DNA of 64,000 nucleotides from Clostridia bacterium (lineage in GTDB: Bacteria > Bacillota > Clostridia > Christensenellales > Aristaeellaceae), in contig JAFZPI010000028.1 in the NCBI GenBank assembly GCA_017552615.1, forward strand, positions 78,248 to 142,247. The letters run 5' to 3'. This document shows, piece after piece, positions 6,937-15,032 of the stretch. The first letter of the stretch is position 1; each line of letters opens with the position of its first letter. The notes beneath the pieces are model-generated. The model was not told the DNA's origin and made no database searches. It worked only from the letters and a program-made list of their open reading frames with translations. The position numbers and the translations under genes are program-made.

Positions 6937-8526
6937 ATGAAAGTCCGGCTCTCCACGCTTTCTGAAACTTCTTTCTGGGAACAGGCCCATGTAGTTCTCC
7001 CGCAGTTTGATATCCCCGCTATGCGTCAAAACACCGCTGAGCATCCCGCGTGGGTGCATCTCGGCGCGGGAAATATCTTCCGGGCGTTTATCGCGGCCCT
7101 GCAGCAGCGGTTGCTGAACGCGGGACGGGCAGATACCGGTATCATCGCCGCGGACACGTTTGACGTGGACAACATCCGGCAAATCTATGGCGGCTATGAC
7201 AATTTGACCATGGCGGTCACCCTTCTTCCGGACGGCACCACGCACCGGGAGATCATCGCCTCGGTCGCGGAAGCTCTGGTGGCTCAGCCTTCTGAAAAGG
7301 CAGAATGGGAACGGCTGAAGTCGGTTTTCCGCGCTCCTTCTCTACAGATGGTTTCCTATACCATCACAGAGAAAGGTTATGCCCTGAATGCGCTCGCGGA
7401 ACAGGACATGGCTGCCGGCCCCGAAAAGCCACGACATGCAATGGCGGTTACGGCTGCCCTGCTCTATGAGCGCTGGCAGACAGGTGGCGCGCCGATCGCG
7501 GTGGTCAGCATGGACAACTGCTCGCGCAACGGCGAAAAGCTGATGTCATCCGTTTTGACCATCGCAGAGGCTTGGGAGACGAAAGGTTTTGTGCCGAAGG
7601 ATTTCGTCCTCTGGCTCAAAGACGAAAGCAAGGTCACTTTCCCCTGGAGCATGATCGACAAGATCACACCGCGGCCTGCTCCTTCGGTCGAGGCGGGACT
7701 TACCGCGGATGGCATCGAGGAGATGGCGCCGATCGTGACGCCGCGCGGAACCTACCTCGCACCGTTCGTCAATGCGGAGCGCCCGCAGTACCTGGTGGTG
7801 GAAGACGATTTCCCCAACGGGCGTCCGCCGCTGGAGGAAGCCGGGGTCATTTTCACGGATCGCGAGACCGTTGGCCGGGTGGAACGCATGAAGGTCACAA
7901 CTTGCCTGAATCCACTGCATACAGCGCTGGCGGTGTACGGCTGCCTGCTGGGTTACACCCTGATTGCGGACGAAATGAAGGATGCGGATCTCGTGCGCCT
8001 GATCCACCGGATCGGCTACGATGAGGGGCTGCCCGTGGTCACCGATCCCGGGATCGTTAGCCCGAAGGCGTTCATCGACGAGGTGATCGGGGAACGCCTG
8101 CCCAATGTCTTCATGCCCGACACACCCCAGCGAATCGCAACGGACACTTCTCAGAAAGTCCCGATTCGCTTTGGCGAGACCATTAAGCGCTATGCTGCAG
8201 ACCCGGAGCGAAAGCCCACCGACCTGGTAGGCATTCCCTTGGCAATAGCTGGCTGGCTGCGCTATCTCCTGGCGGTGGACGACACCGGGGCACAGATGGC
8301 CTGCTCGGACGACCCGCGCCTACAGGAACTTCAGGCGGCTCTCCAGACTGTGAAGTTCGGCGAGCCGGATTCCTTAAAAGACCAGCTCAAACCCATCCTC
8401 TCGGATGCATCACTTTTCGGAACGGATCTGGTTCAAGCTGGCCTTGCGGAAAAGATCACGGAGATGTTCCGCGAAGAACTGAGAGGGCCCGGAGCTGTGC
8501 GGGAAACATTGGAGAAGTGGCTGTAA
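6937..8526 (+). CDS. Mannitol dehydrogenase family oxidoreductase (fructuronate/tagaturonate reductase-like)
   Basis: A 529-residue NAD(P)-dependent polyol/hexuronate dehydrogenase. The N-terminal nucleotide-binding segment reads H-L-G-A-G-N-I-F-R-A-F (41-51). The catalytic Lys/Asn/His set is visible in M-K-V-T-T-C-L-N-P-L-H (K319, N325, H328). Relatives of this length interconvert fructuronate and mannonate, tagaturonate and altronate, or fructose and mannitol; the sequence does not decide which. No hexuronate operon partner lies next to it, so it stands alone. AAAGGCGG precedes the ATG. It is probably part of pectin or uronic acid use, in keeping with the other sugar genes. Confidence 0.85.
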   Translation: MKVRLSTLSETSFWEQAHVVLPQFDIPAMRQNTAEHPAWVHLGAGNIFRAFIAALQQRLLNAGRADTGIIAADTFDVDNIRQIYGGYDNLTMAVTLLPDGTTHREIIASVAEALVAQPSEKAEWERLKSVFRAPSLQMVSYTITEKGYALNALAEQDMAAGPEKPRHAMAVTAALLYERWQTGGAPIAVVSMDNCSRNGEKLMSSVLTIAEAWETKGFVPKDFVLWLKDESKVTFPWSMIDKITPRPAPSVEAGLTADGIEEMAPIVTPRGTYLAPFVNAERPQYLVVEDDFPNGRPPLEEAGVIFTDRETVGRVERMKVTTCLNPLHTALAVYGCLLGYTLIADEMKDADLVRLIHRIGYDEGLPVVTDPGIVSPKAFIDEVIGERLPNVFMPDTPQRIATDTSQKVPIRFGETIKRYAADPERKPTDLVGIPLAIAGWLRYLLAVDDTGAQMACSDDPRLQELQAALQTVKFGEPDSLKDQLKPILSDASLFGTDLVQAGLAEKITEMFREELRGPGAVRETLEKWL

Positions 8527-8619
8527 AGCTGAATTGTTTCAGAGATTTGGAACTTTTCAAGCATTTTTCAGTCATTTTGCTCTCCCAATGAATCACGACC
8601 GAAAGGAGGCACTCCGTCT

Positions 8620-9225
8620 ATGTCCCTTCCCAACAAACTTGGCCTGGACGGGTTTGCCCTCCAGGAGGCGGAAGAACGCATCAGCAAACGGAAGGCCAAG
8701 GCGCTCTTTGATCAGGGCGTGATTGACACAATTCCCGTGGGGACTTATCCAGGCCTGCAGGCCATCCATCGCTGGCTGTTTGAAGACATTTACGAGTTTG
8801 CCGGGCAGACCCGAACGCTGAATATGGCCAAAGGCGGTTTCCGGTTTGCCTCGGCGTTGTACCTGGACAGTGCGCTGGAACAGATCAGCGCAATGCCGAT
8901 GGAAACTTTTGAGCAAATTGTGGCCAAATATGTGGAGATGAACATTGCCCATCCGTTTTTGGAGGGCAATGGCCGCAGTATGCGGATCTGGCTGGACGTG
9001 ATGCTCAAACAGGCATTGGGCAGAGTTGTGGACTGGCAGAGGATCAGCCGGGAGGATTACCTTGCCGCGATGGAGCGCAGCCCGGTGCGGGATACGGAAC
9101 TCAGGCTGCTCCTGCAGGATGCTCTGACGAAGGATACCATGAACCGTGCGGTCTATATGCACGGCATTGACACAAGTTACGGGTATGAGGGATATACCCG
9201 GTATAAAACCGAAGAACTGGAATAA
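8620..9225 (+). CDS. Class III Fic protein with C-terminal inhibitory motif
   Basis: A 201-residue single-domain Fic protein, expected to transfer AMP (or another NMP) to a target hydroxyl. The active-site loop is [12 protein letters not shown] (111-122), with catalytic H111 and intact G-N-G-R. Near the C-terminus S-Y-G-Y-E-G (186-191) matches the (S/T)-x-x-x-E-(G/N) inhibitory motif that class III Fic proteins carry on the same chain, so E190 should block ATP binding until relieved. No separate antitoxin gene is present. GAAAGGAGG precedes the ATG. Targets cannot be predicted. Confidence 0.9.
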   Translation: MSLPNKLGLDGFALQEAEERISKRKAKALFDQGVIDTIPVGTYPGLQAIHRWLFEDIYEFAGQTRTLNMAKGGFRFASALYLDSALEQISAMPMETFEQIVAKYVEMNIAHPFLEGNGRSMRIWLDVMLKQALGRVVDWQRISREDYLAAMERSPVRDTELRLLLQDALTKDTMNRAVYMHGIDTSYGYEGYTRYKTEELE

Positions 9226-9252
9226 GAGAATCGGAACCAAAGGAGAACCACT

Positions 9253-9654
9253 ATGCCAAACCGAAACAGTTACCAGCGCATCGACCGCATCTCCGAGGAG
9301 GTGCGGCGTGAGGTGGACCGCATTATCCGCGACGAGCTCAATGACCCGCGGATCAGCGGAACCTTTTCCATCACCCGGGCGGAGGTAACCCGGGACCTGC
9401 GCTATGCCAAGATCTTTGTGAGCGTCCTCGAGGAGAATAAACGCGAAGGGTTGATGGATGCCCTGAAGAACGCGTCGGGTTTTATCCGGCATGCCCTGGC
9501 GAAGGAGATGATCATCCGGCAGAGCCCGGAGCTGATCTTTACCGAGGACCGCAATATCGCTTACGGCGCGCATATCGCCCAGGTGCTGCGCGAAGTGTAT
9601 GTGCCGGAAACAGAAGCCGAGACAGAGGACGGGGAGGAGTCCGGCGATGCGTGA
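9253..9654 (+). CDS. rbfA: Ribosome-binding factor A
   Basis: A 133-residue KH-fold assembly factor for the 30S subunit, needed for maturation of the 5' end of 16S rRNA. Typical features are R-I-D-R-I-S-E-E-V-R-R-E near the N-terminus, L-N-D-P-R-I-S-G, V-S-V-L and the final H-I-A-Q-V-L. The tail is acidic. AAAGGAG lies at the right distance. It overlaps nrnA by 8 bases, starting the rbfA-nrnA-truB translational cluster common in Bacillota. Confidence 0.94.
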   Translation: MPNRNSYQRIDRISEEVRREVDRIIRDELNDPRISGTFSITRAEVTRDLRYAKIFVSVLEENKREGLMDALKNASGFIRHALAKEMIIRQSPELIFTEDRNIAYGAHIAQVLREVYVPETEAETEDGEESGDA

Positions 9655-10633
9655 GGGGATCGCGGCGATCGCCGAACTCGTGCGGCAGACGAAGACCGTG
9701 GCGATCTGCTGCCATGTGAGCCCTGACGGCGATACCATCGGCTCGGCCCTGGCTTTGAAGCTGGCCATGGAACGTCTCGGCAAACGTGTGGAGGTCTTCT
9801 GCGCGGATAAGGTCCCGGGTGTGATGGCCATGCTGCCGGGGGCCGGAACGGTCCGCACGTATGCAAGCCTTGCACTGGGACAGCGGTTTGATTTACTTTT
9901 CCCGGTGGACACCGCTAGTGAGGACCGGTTGGGAAATGGTGTGCTGGAGCAGATGCGCGTTCTTTGCACCGACAGCTGCCAGATCGATCATCACGGGACC
10001 AATCCGGGTTATTGCCGGGTGAACTGCATCGACGGTACGGCACCGGCGGCAGGCCTGATCGTGCGGGAACTCCTGGCGGCGCTGGAAGTTCCCCTGGACC
10101 GTGACCTGGCTTGCTGCCTCTACACGGCCATCAGCACCGATACCGGGAACTTCAGCTTCAATAATGTGACGGCGGAAGCTTTCCGCGTGGCGGCGGAACT
10201 TGTCGAAGCCGGGCTTCCGCTGGCTGAGATGAACCGACAGCTCTTTGTGGTCCAGCCTGAGGCACAGGTCCGCCTGACAGCCCGCGCAGTGGAGGGAATG
10301 AAAATCCTGCACAGCGGCGAGGTTGCGGTCATGGTACTGAAGAAAGCCGACTTTGAGGCTCTTGAAGCGTTGCCGGAACATGCGGAAAACGTCGTGAACC
10401 GCGCGCTGGCCGTGCGCGGGGTTCGGATGGCGGCCCTGCTGCGCGAGCACGAGGGCCGGGTGAAAGCTAGCCTACGCGCGGTGGCGCCGTACGTGGTGAG
10501 CGGGATCGCGGCCCGCTTCGGAGGCGGTGGCCATGCCCAGGCGGCGGGCTGCACCCTGAACGGGCCCATCGAGGAGGCCGCGGCGCGCATCGGGGAGGCG
10601 CTCTGCGCGGCGCTGGACGAGGCGCGTGTATGA
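9647..10633 (+). CDS. nrnA: Oligoribonuclease / pAp phosphatase NrnA (DHH/DHHA1)
   Basis: A 328-residue Mn-dependent DHH phosphoesterase that removes nucleotides from nano-RNA and dephosphorylates 3'-phosphoadenosine 5'-phosphate. Motifs: H-V-S-P-D-G-D-T-I-G-S (23-33), I-D-H-H-G (113-117), and the DHHA1 signature G-G-G-G-H-A-Q-A-A-G near the C-terminus. The ATG at 9647 lies inside the end of rbfA and is preceded by GGGGAGGAG, so translation is probably coupled. Its stop overlaps the truB start (ATGA). Confidence 0.92.
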   Translation: MREGIAAIAELVRQTKTVAICCHVSPDGDTIGSALALKLAMERLGKRVEVFCADKVPGVMAMLPGAGTVRTYASLALGQRFDLLFPVDTASEDRLGNGVLEQMRVLCTDSCQIDHHGTNPGYCRVNCIDGTAPAAGLIVRELLAALEVPLDRDLACCLYTAISTDTGNFSFNNVTAEAFRVAAELVEAGLPLAEMNRQLFVVQPEAQVRLTARAVEGMKILHSGEVAVMVLKKADFEALEALPEHAENVVNRALAVRGVRMAALLREHEGRVKASLRAVAPYVVSGIAARFGGGGHAQAAGCTLNGPIEEAAARIGEALCAALDEARV

Positions 10634-11559
10634 ACGGTTTCCTGAACATCCTCAAACCCCCGGGCATGTCCTCGGCGGCGGTGGTGGCGGTGGTCAAACA
10701 CCTGACCGGGGAGAAACGGATCGGCCATGCCGGGACGCTTGACCCGGAGGCTGCCGGCGTTCTGCCGGTCATGGTCGGACAGGCCACACGGCTCTTTGAC
10801 TACCTGGTGGACAAAGAGAAGACCTATGTCGCGGAGTGTGCTTTCGGCCAGGCGACGGATACCCAGGACGCCCAGGGCCGCATAACGGATGAAGGCGAAA
10901 CCTGGCCGACGCTCGAACAGGTACGCGCCGCGGCGGACGCACTGACCGGCGACATTAAACAGCGCCCCGGGATCTACAGCGCGGTCAAACAGGGCGGACG
11001 CCCCCTCTACATGCTGGCCCGCAAAGGCCGGGAAGCGGAAGCTCCCCTGCGGACGGTCCACATTGAACGCATCGTGCTTCACGGCGAAACAGAGAACCAC
11101 GGCGTGCTGATGACTGTGGACTGCGGGCGCGGCACTTACATCCGCTCGCTCTGCGAGGACATCGGCCGGCTCTGCGGCTGCCCGGCGCACATGCGCTTCC
11201 TGCTCCGCACGCGCAGCGGGGCCTTCACCCTCGACACGGCAATGACCCTCGAGGAAGTAACGACACTCCGGGATGACGGGACGCTCGCACAGCGCCTCCT
11301 GCCGATGGACTGGCCCCTGCAGCATCTACCCGCTCTCCAGGTACCGGAAGGGATGACGCGTATGGCCCGGAGCGGGGCCGCGCTGCCTGCTCAGTGGATT
11401 CCAGGCGCAATGGCATTGACAGAAGGGGCTCCGATCCGTATGATAACAGGCGATGGCTTCGCCGGGATCGCCGTGCGGCAGGAGGATCAGCTCCGCTGGC
11501 GGATGGTCACGGCAGAAAGTCAGGAACCCCGCGAAAAGACTTCAGAAACAAAAGATTGA
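10630..11559 (+). CDS. truB: tRNA pseudouridine-55 synthase
   Basis: A 309-residue enzyme that makes the T-loop pseudouridine of tRNA. The catalytic motif G-H-A-G-T-L-D-P-E-A-A-G-V-L holds D38; K-P-x-G near residue 9 and the later G-T-Y-I-R-S-L segment are also present. The last 70 residues form a degenerate PUA-like tail. It overlaps nrnA by 4 bases, indicating coupled translation. The usual downstream ribF is absent; a DUF1292 gene follows. Confidence 0.94.
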   Translation: MNGFLNILKPPGMSSAAVVAVVKHLTGEKRIGHAGTLDPEAAGVLPVMVGQATRLFDYLVDKEKTYVAECAFGQATDTQDAQGRITDEGETWPTLEQVRAAADALTGDIKQRPGIYSAVKQGGRPLYMLARKGREAEAPLRTVHIERIVLHGETENHGVLMTVDCGRGTYIRSLCEDIGRLCGCPAHMRFLLRTRSGAFTLDTAMTLEEVTTLRDDGTLAQRLLPMDWPLQHLPALQVPEGMTRMARSGAALPAQWIPGAMALTEGAPIRMITGDGFAGIAVRQEDQLRWRMVTAESQEPREKTSETKD

Positions 11560-11580
11560 AACCTTAAGGAGGCAAAAACC

Positions 11581-11880
11581 ATGGAAGAATTTGACGACAT
11601 CATTGAACTGATCGACGACGAGGGCGAGGAAGTCTCTTTCCGCCTGGTGGACGTGATCGAGTACAGGGACGACACCTATCTGGCCCTGGAGGCTGTCGAG
11701 GACGAAGACGAAGCTTCCGAAGAAGCGGAGATCGTCTTCATGCTGGTAACCCGAGACGAAAAAGACGAGGACTGCTACGAGCCTGTCCTCGACGATGATA
11801 TGAACGAAGCCCTCTTCGAGATTTTCATGCAGCACATGGAAGAGACTGAAGAAGAGGAAGATGGAGAGCAGGAGCAGTGA
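11581..11880 (+). CDS. DUF1292 family protein
   Basis: A 99-residue, extremely acidic cytoplasmic protein. D-D-I-I-E-L-I-D-D-E-G-E-E opens it, Y-L-A-L-E follows, and F-M-L-V-T-R-D-E marks the second strand set, all typical of DUF1292 (YrzB-like). Members are usually near the mreB/yrrK region; function unknown. It lies 21 bases after truB behind TTAAGGAGG, so it is probably the last gene of that operon. Confidence 0.85.
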   Translation: MEEFDDIIELIDDEGEEVSFRLVDVIEYRDDTYLALEAVEDEDEASEEAEIVFMLVTRDEKDEDCYEPVLDDDMNEALFEIFMQHMEETEEEEDGEQEQ

Positions 11881-11905
11881 AGTCCCCCTGCCGCTTCGTG
11901 GCTTT

Positions 11906-11931
11906 CCCCCCAGCAGAGCTGGGGGGATTTT
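11906..11931 (+). terminator. Terminator of the rbfA-truB operon
   Basis: CCCCCCAGC pairs perfectly with GCTGGGGGG around a 3-base loop, followed by ATTTT. It forms part of the repeat-rich spacer up to 12030. Confidence 0.75.
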
Positions 11932-11951
11932 GGATTTCGGTAATGTTGTAG

Positions 11952-11973
11952 GGGCGACCCTGTGTGGTCGCCC
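11952..11973. repeat. Short palindromic intergenic repeat
   Basis: GGGCGACC and GGTCGCCC form a perfect 8-pair hairpin around a 6-base loop. This unit resembles short dispersed repeats seen between genes of gut Clostridia; no protein or RNA gene is apparent. Confidence 0.5.
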
Positions 11974-11976
11974 TGA

Positions 11977-12029
11977 CCAAAGGCGCCCCGGAACGGGGAA
12001 CTGGCACCGCGCAGCGGTGACTGAAGGGT
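11977..12029 (-). repeat. Dispersed REP-like repeat, copy A
   Basis: Read on the minus strand it aligns over about 53 bases with the plus strand at 25877-25932. Shared blocks are CAGTCAC, CGCGGTGCCAG, TCCCC and GGGGCGCCTTT, and both copies form a CCCC/GGGG hairpin followed by T residues. It is probably a non-coding mobile repeat that also acts as a terminator. Confidence 0.6.
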
Positions 12030-12059
12030 TTATGAAGATCTGGCAAACCCAAGGATGTA

Positions 12060-12314
12060 TTAGTCTTCATAATGGCCGCGGCAGGATGCAATGAGCAGTT
12101 TTCCATCTTTGATGTCAAAGACAAGGCGGTTTGATTGATCAATCCGTCTGCTCCAGCCGGAACGGTGTTTCAATGGTTCGGATTTGCCGATCCCCTGAAG
12201 GCCGTTCCGGTCAATATCCTTGATGAGATCATTGATCTTTTTCAGCGTTTTCTTGTCTTGCATTTGCCAGTACAGATAATCTTCCCATGCGTCATCAGAC
12301 CATACTTTGATCAT
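12060..12314 (-). CDS. yoeB: YoeB-type mRNA interferase toxin
   Basis: An 84-residue toxin of the Txe/YoeB family, which cleaves mRNA at the ribosomal A site. It aligns closely with E. coli YoeB: W-S-D-D-A-W-E-D-Y-L-Y-W-Q at the start, K-S-E-P-L-K-H, W-S-R-R-I and the C-terminal C-R-G-H-Y. The catalytic residues map to E46, R63 and H81 with Y82 after it, so it should be active. It follows the antitoxin with a 3-base gap, the usual order for this family. Confidence 0.93.
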   Translation of the reverse strand: MIKVWSDDAWEDYLYWQMQDKKTLKKINDLIKDIDRNGLQGIGKSEPLKHRSGWSRRIDQSNRLVFDIKDGKLLIASCRGHYED

Positions 12315-12317
12315 GGC

Positions 12318-12563
12318 TTATTCCTCGATCAGCTCATGTTCCTGGCCTTCTCCGGCATACAACTGTTCAAAAGCCCTGTCCAGCTTGGCCAGATACTGTG
12401 CATTGCGGATGGCTTTTTCCATCAGGTTATAGCGATCAAGGCTCATGATGACAACATTCTTGTTTGCCTTCCGGGTGACAATGACGGTTTCTCCGTTACT
12501 GGAAGCCATATCGCAATAACCTTTCAGGTTGTTGCGTACAGCCGTATAATTCGCGGCAATCAC
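12318..12563 (-). CDS. yefM: YefM-type antitoxin
   Basis: An 81-residue Phd/YefM antitoxin: an N-terminal DNA-binding part (A-A-N-Y-T-A-V-R-N-N-L, then V-I-V-T-R and N-V-V-I-M-S-L-D-R-Y-N) and an acidic C-terminal tail that would wrap the toxin. It starts at GTG 12563, eight bases after AGGAGG. It should neutralise YoeB and repress its own promoter through the TGTACA sites just upstream. Confidence 0.92.
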   Translation of the reverse strand: MIAANYTAVRNNLKGYCDMASSNGETVIVTRKANKNVVIMSLDRYNLMEKAIRNAQYLAKLDRAFEQLYAGEGQEHELIEE

Positions 12564-12576
12564 TGGATCAACCTCC

Positions 12577-12618
12577 TGTACAGTAAAATGTCAATGATAT
12601 TGTACAGAATTCTGTGCA
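12577..12618. promoter_or_regulatory. YefM operator, three hexamer sites
   Basis: TGTACA occurs at 12577-12582 and 12601-12606 (24 bases centre to centre), with a variant TGTGCA at 12613-12618. TGTACA is the known core of the E. coli YefM operator. One site overlaps the -10 box and one lies beside the ribosome site. Confidence 0.75.
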
Positions 12619-12627
12619 AAAGGTCAA
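12599..12627 (-). promoter_or_regulatory. Promoter of yefM-yoeB
   Basis: On the minus strand TTGACC, 17 bases, TACAAT. The -10 overlaps the second TGTACA operator site, fitting autorepression. Confidence 0.8.
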
Positions 12628-12651
12628 GAGGATTTCAGCAAATCAAATATC

Positions 12652-13920
12652 TCAATATCCCCCCAGTGGTCCTTCCTCCAGCCAGTCCATCAGTGCGGTG
12701 ACCGCGGAGGTGGGGGCAGCGGCGATGAGGGGGACGAGGCCGCGCACCATGGGGGCGGCGACATCCTTGATCAGCTGGGTAAGGGTGCTGTCGTCGAGGG
12801 AGTAGAAATTGCGGCCCTGAACCTTCTCCGCGGTCCAGTCGGGCCAGCGGGACGGAGTCCAGTCCGCGGTGCGGAAGGTGACGCGGGCGAAGGGTTCTTT
12901 GGTTTCGCCTTCCGCGAGGGTGATGGTTTCTCCGGCGCGGGTTACGGTATAGACAAGGGTGTTCTCGGAGAGGAGTGTGCCGGTGGCGCGGACGGAGAGA
13001 TTCCAGTTTTCACTGTCGGTAAAGTCAAAGACCGCATTGCATTCGAGCTTGGGATTTACCCGGGCGCCCAGGCGCAGGTTCAGTTCGAGGTTCTCACCGT
13101 CCTGCTCGAAGGTGGCATTCAGCGCGCAGCCCCACCAGGGGAGCTTGGGAAGGCTGAGGCTATAGCGTCCGCCGACCTTCGTGAGAAAGGTGAGTTCGCC
13201 GTCGCCCGTGATGGCAGCCCAGGTTTCCCGGTCATCCTCCACGGTGATGCGGATGCCGTGAGGGGCGTAGAGCTCGACCCACTCAGACGGCGACTGGATC
13301 ATTGAGAGCAGGATCCCGCCGAGCTCCTCCTCTTCCTCGCCGAGGGCCATGAGGAGGTTCGAGAAAGCGCGGTCTGTCTCAGCCGTCTCGCTGAGGGCTT
13401 CCGCGAAAGCTACGCAGTCCTCCGTCGGGATCTCCCGGGTACCCTCTTCGGCGAGAAAAGTCGTGCGAAAGGCTTCGAGCGGCGCTTCCAGCGCGTTCTC
13501 CCAGGCGTAGGGATAGAGGAGGGTGAGCTTTTCCAGAGGAAGCCCCAAATGATTGCGGATCTTGTTCCCAAACTCGATCATGGCGGGGTTGTTGAACATC
13601 AGCGCCACGTCCCCAAGCAGGGGAGAAGTCAGCTGCCAGTGGCTGGCTACGCCGCCGAGCGTGAACAAAGCCTTTGCGTCGGAACCGGCAAAGTTCGTTT
13701 CGACGGTCAGGTCAAAGGCGCCGTCTTTTTCCGCCCAAGTGCCGCGAAATTCCATCGCGTTCAGCAGGTCAAACACCGCCTGCAGGGCAGGATCCTCGCT
13801 TTGCCGGAGAACGGTGACGCTTGCCTCCCAGCGGCAGGCGGATTCTCCCAGGACACAGGCGGGCAGGCATAGCGTGAGCAGGAAAGCGATGAATCGGATG
13901 ATCGGTTTGATCGGTTTCAT
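12652..13920 (-). CDS. Exported protein of unknown function
   Basis: A 422-residue protein with a signal peptide (about 1-26, I-K-P-I-I-R then a Leu-rich core ending C-V-L-G-E-S). The mature part is made of beta-strand-like segments rich in Thr, Glu and Trp (for example W-N-L-S-V-R-A-T-G and F-A-R-V-T-F-R-T-A-D-W), suggesting a large beta-rich fold. No family is recognised. It overlaps the CHAP gene by 4 bases and ends the ispE-to-CHAP operon, so it probably works at the cell envelope. Confidence 0.75.
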   Translation of the reverse strand: MKPIKPIIRFIAFLLTLCLPACVLGESACRWEASVTVLRQSEDPALQAVFDLLNAMEFRGTWAEKDGAFDLTVETNFAGSDAKALFTLGGVASHWQLTSPLLGDVALMFNNPAMIEFGNKIRNHLGLPLEKLTLLYPYAWENALEAPLEAFRTTFLAEEGTREIPTEDCVAFAEALSETAETDRAFSNLLMALGEEEEELGGILLSMIQSPSEWVELYAPHGIRITVEDDRETWAAITGDGELTFLTKVGGRYSLSLPKLPWWGCALNATFEQDGENLELNLRLGARVNPKLECNAVFDFTDSENWNLSVRATGTLLSENTLVYTVTRAGETITLAEGETKEPFARVTFRTADWTPSRWPDWTAEKVQGRNFYSLDDSTLTQLIKDVAAPMVRGLVPLIAAAPTSAVTALMDWLEEGPLGGY

Positions 13921-14999
13921 GTCGGGTTCTCCTCAATCCATTCCGGAACACTGTCCTCCTGGAGATCCTCCGGGGCGCCGGTCCCGATCCAGTTCTCGTC
14001 CGCCGGAAAATCGAAGTCCTCGTCCACGGCCTGCGAGGGGGTACTGATCATTGAAAACGCGTCGTAGAAATCGTCCAGGGAGAGGGGATCGTCTACAGAG
14101 GCGCCGGTGACGAGCCAGTTGGCGGGGTTATCGATGATCATGATGCGGATCTTGTGGTCGATGGCATTCTGGGTGGCGATGTTGGCGATGCCGTTGCCGG
14201 AGAGTCCCTCTGCCGCCTGGAAGTCCTTGATGATCTGGATGGTGTCGGGGCCGTAAATGCCGTCCACGGCGGCGGGATCCATGAGACCGAGCTGCACCAG
14301 TTTTTCCTGCAGCTGGCGGACCTTGACCCCGCTGCAGCCGCTGCGGATCGTCCAGTTGCAGGCGTCATACACGGTGCCATAGCCGAGGATGCGGCTGTAG
14401 GTGAGGGGATATTCCGCGCGCTTCACGGCGACAGGCGTATTGCCCTCGATACAGTGGATCGTGACGTTGCCCGCGTCGTCCCTTGTGCAGTACTCGACCA
14501 GGGCGACATGGTCCGTGTCGAGGTCGCTCGTCCAGGTGAAGAAGACCCAGTCTCCGGGCTGGGGGATGTAGTCTCCCGTGGTCAGGAAATGGTCACTGCC
14601 GATCAGCCACTGATAGCCCCAGCCGTCAAGGTTCCCCCAGCGCACGAGATAGCGCCCCTGGTTGACAAACCAGCCGCGGCCTGTGTTCGAGCCCGAGTAC
14701 ATCGGATAGACTTCGTTCAATAGGTGGGTGCCGTGCTGCTCATCGACCTGGTTCACACACCAGCACAGGAACTCCGCGCACCACTGGGCATAAGGGTCGC
14801 CTGCCCATTCGCCGTACTTGGACCAGCCATGGTCGCCTTCCCGGTAGCCAAGTTCTCCGGTAGCGACTTCCAACAGCCAGGTCACATAGTCCGGCACGGG
14901 CCACTCCGGATCGATGCGCGTCTCATCTGCCATTGCAGTCCCGGCAAGGAGTAGGCCGAGAATCAGGACAATGAAAAGAGCCATGAAGGGTCTTTTCAC
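13917..14999 (-). CDS. Secreted CHAP amidase with peptidoglycan-binding domain
   Basis: A 360-residue exported cell-wall hydrolase candidate. Signal peptide about 1-24; CHAP domain about 35-205 with catalytic Cys in Q-W-C-A-E-F (C74) and His in D-T-D-H-V-A-L-V-E-Y (H164); PG_binding_1 domain about 223-280 (V-R-Q-L-Q-E-K-L, V-D-G-I-Y-G-P-D-T). The tail is acidic. The GTG at 14999 is preferred over the ATG at 15017 because AAAGGAGG occupies codons 2-4 of the longer frame at ideal spacing. It sits between VanW and an exported protein in one operon. Confidence 0.88.
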   Translation of the reverse strand: MKRPFMALFIVLILGLLLAGTAMADETRIDPEWPVPDYVTWLLEVATGELGYREGDHGWSKYGEWAGDPYAQWCAEFLCWCVNQVDEQHGTHLLNEVYPMYSGSNTGRGWFVNQGRYLVRWGNLDGWGYQWLIGSDHFLTTGDYIPQPGDWVFFTWTSDLDTDHVALVEYCTRDDAGNVTIHCIEGNTPVAVKRAEYPLTYSRILGYGTVYDACNWTIRSGCSGVKVRQLQEKLVQLGLMDPAAVDGIYGPDTIQIIKDFQAAEGLSGNGIANIATQNAIDHKIRIMIIDNPANWLVTGASVDDPLSLDDFYDAFSMISTPSQAVDEDFDFPADENWIGTGAPEDLQEDSVPEWIEENPT

Positions 15000-15032
15000 A
15001 GCGATGCCTCCTTTCATGGCTCTGGAATAACC

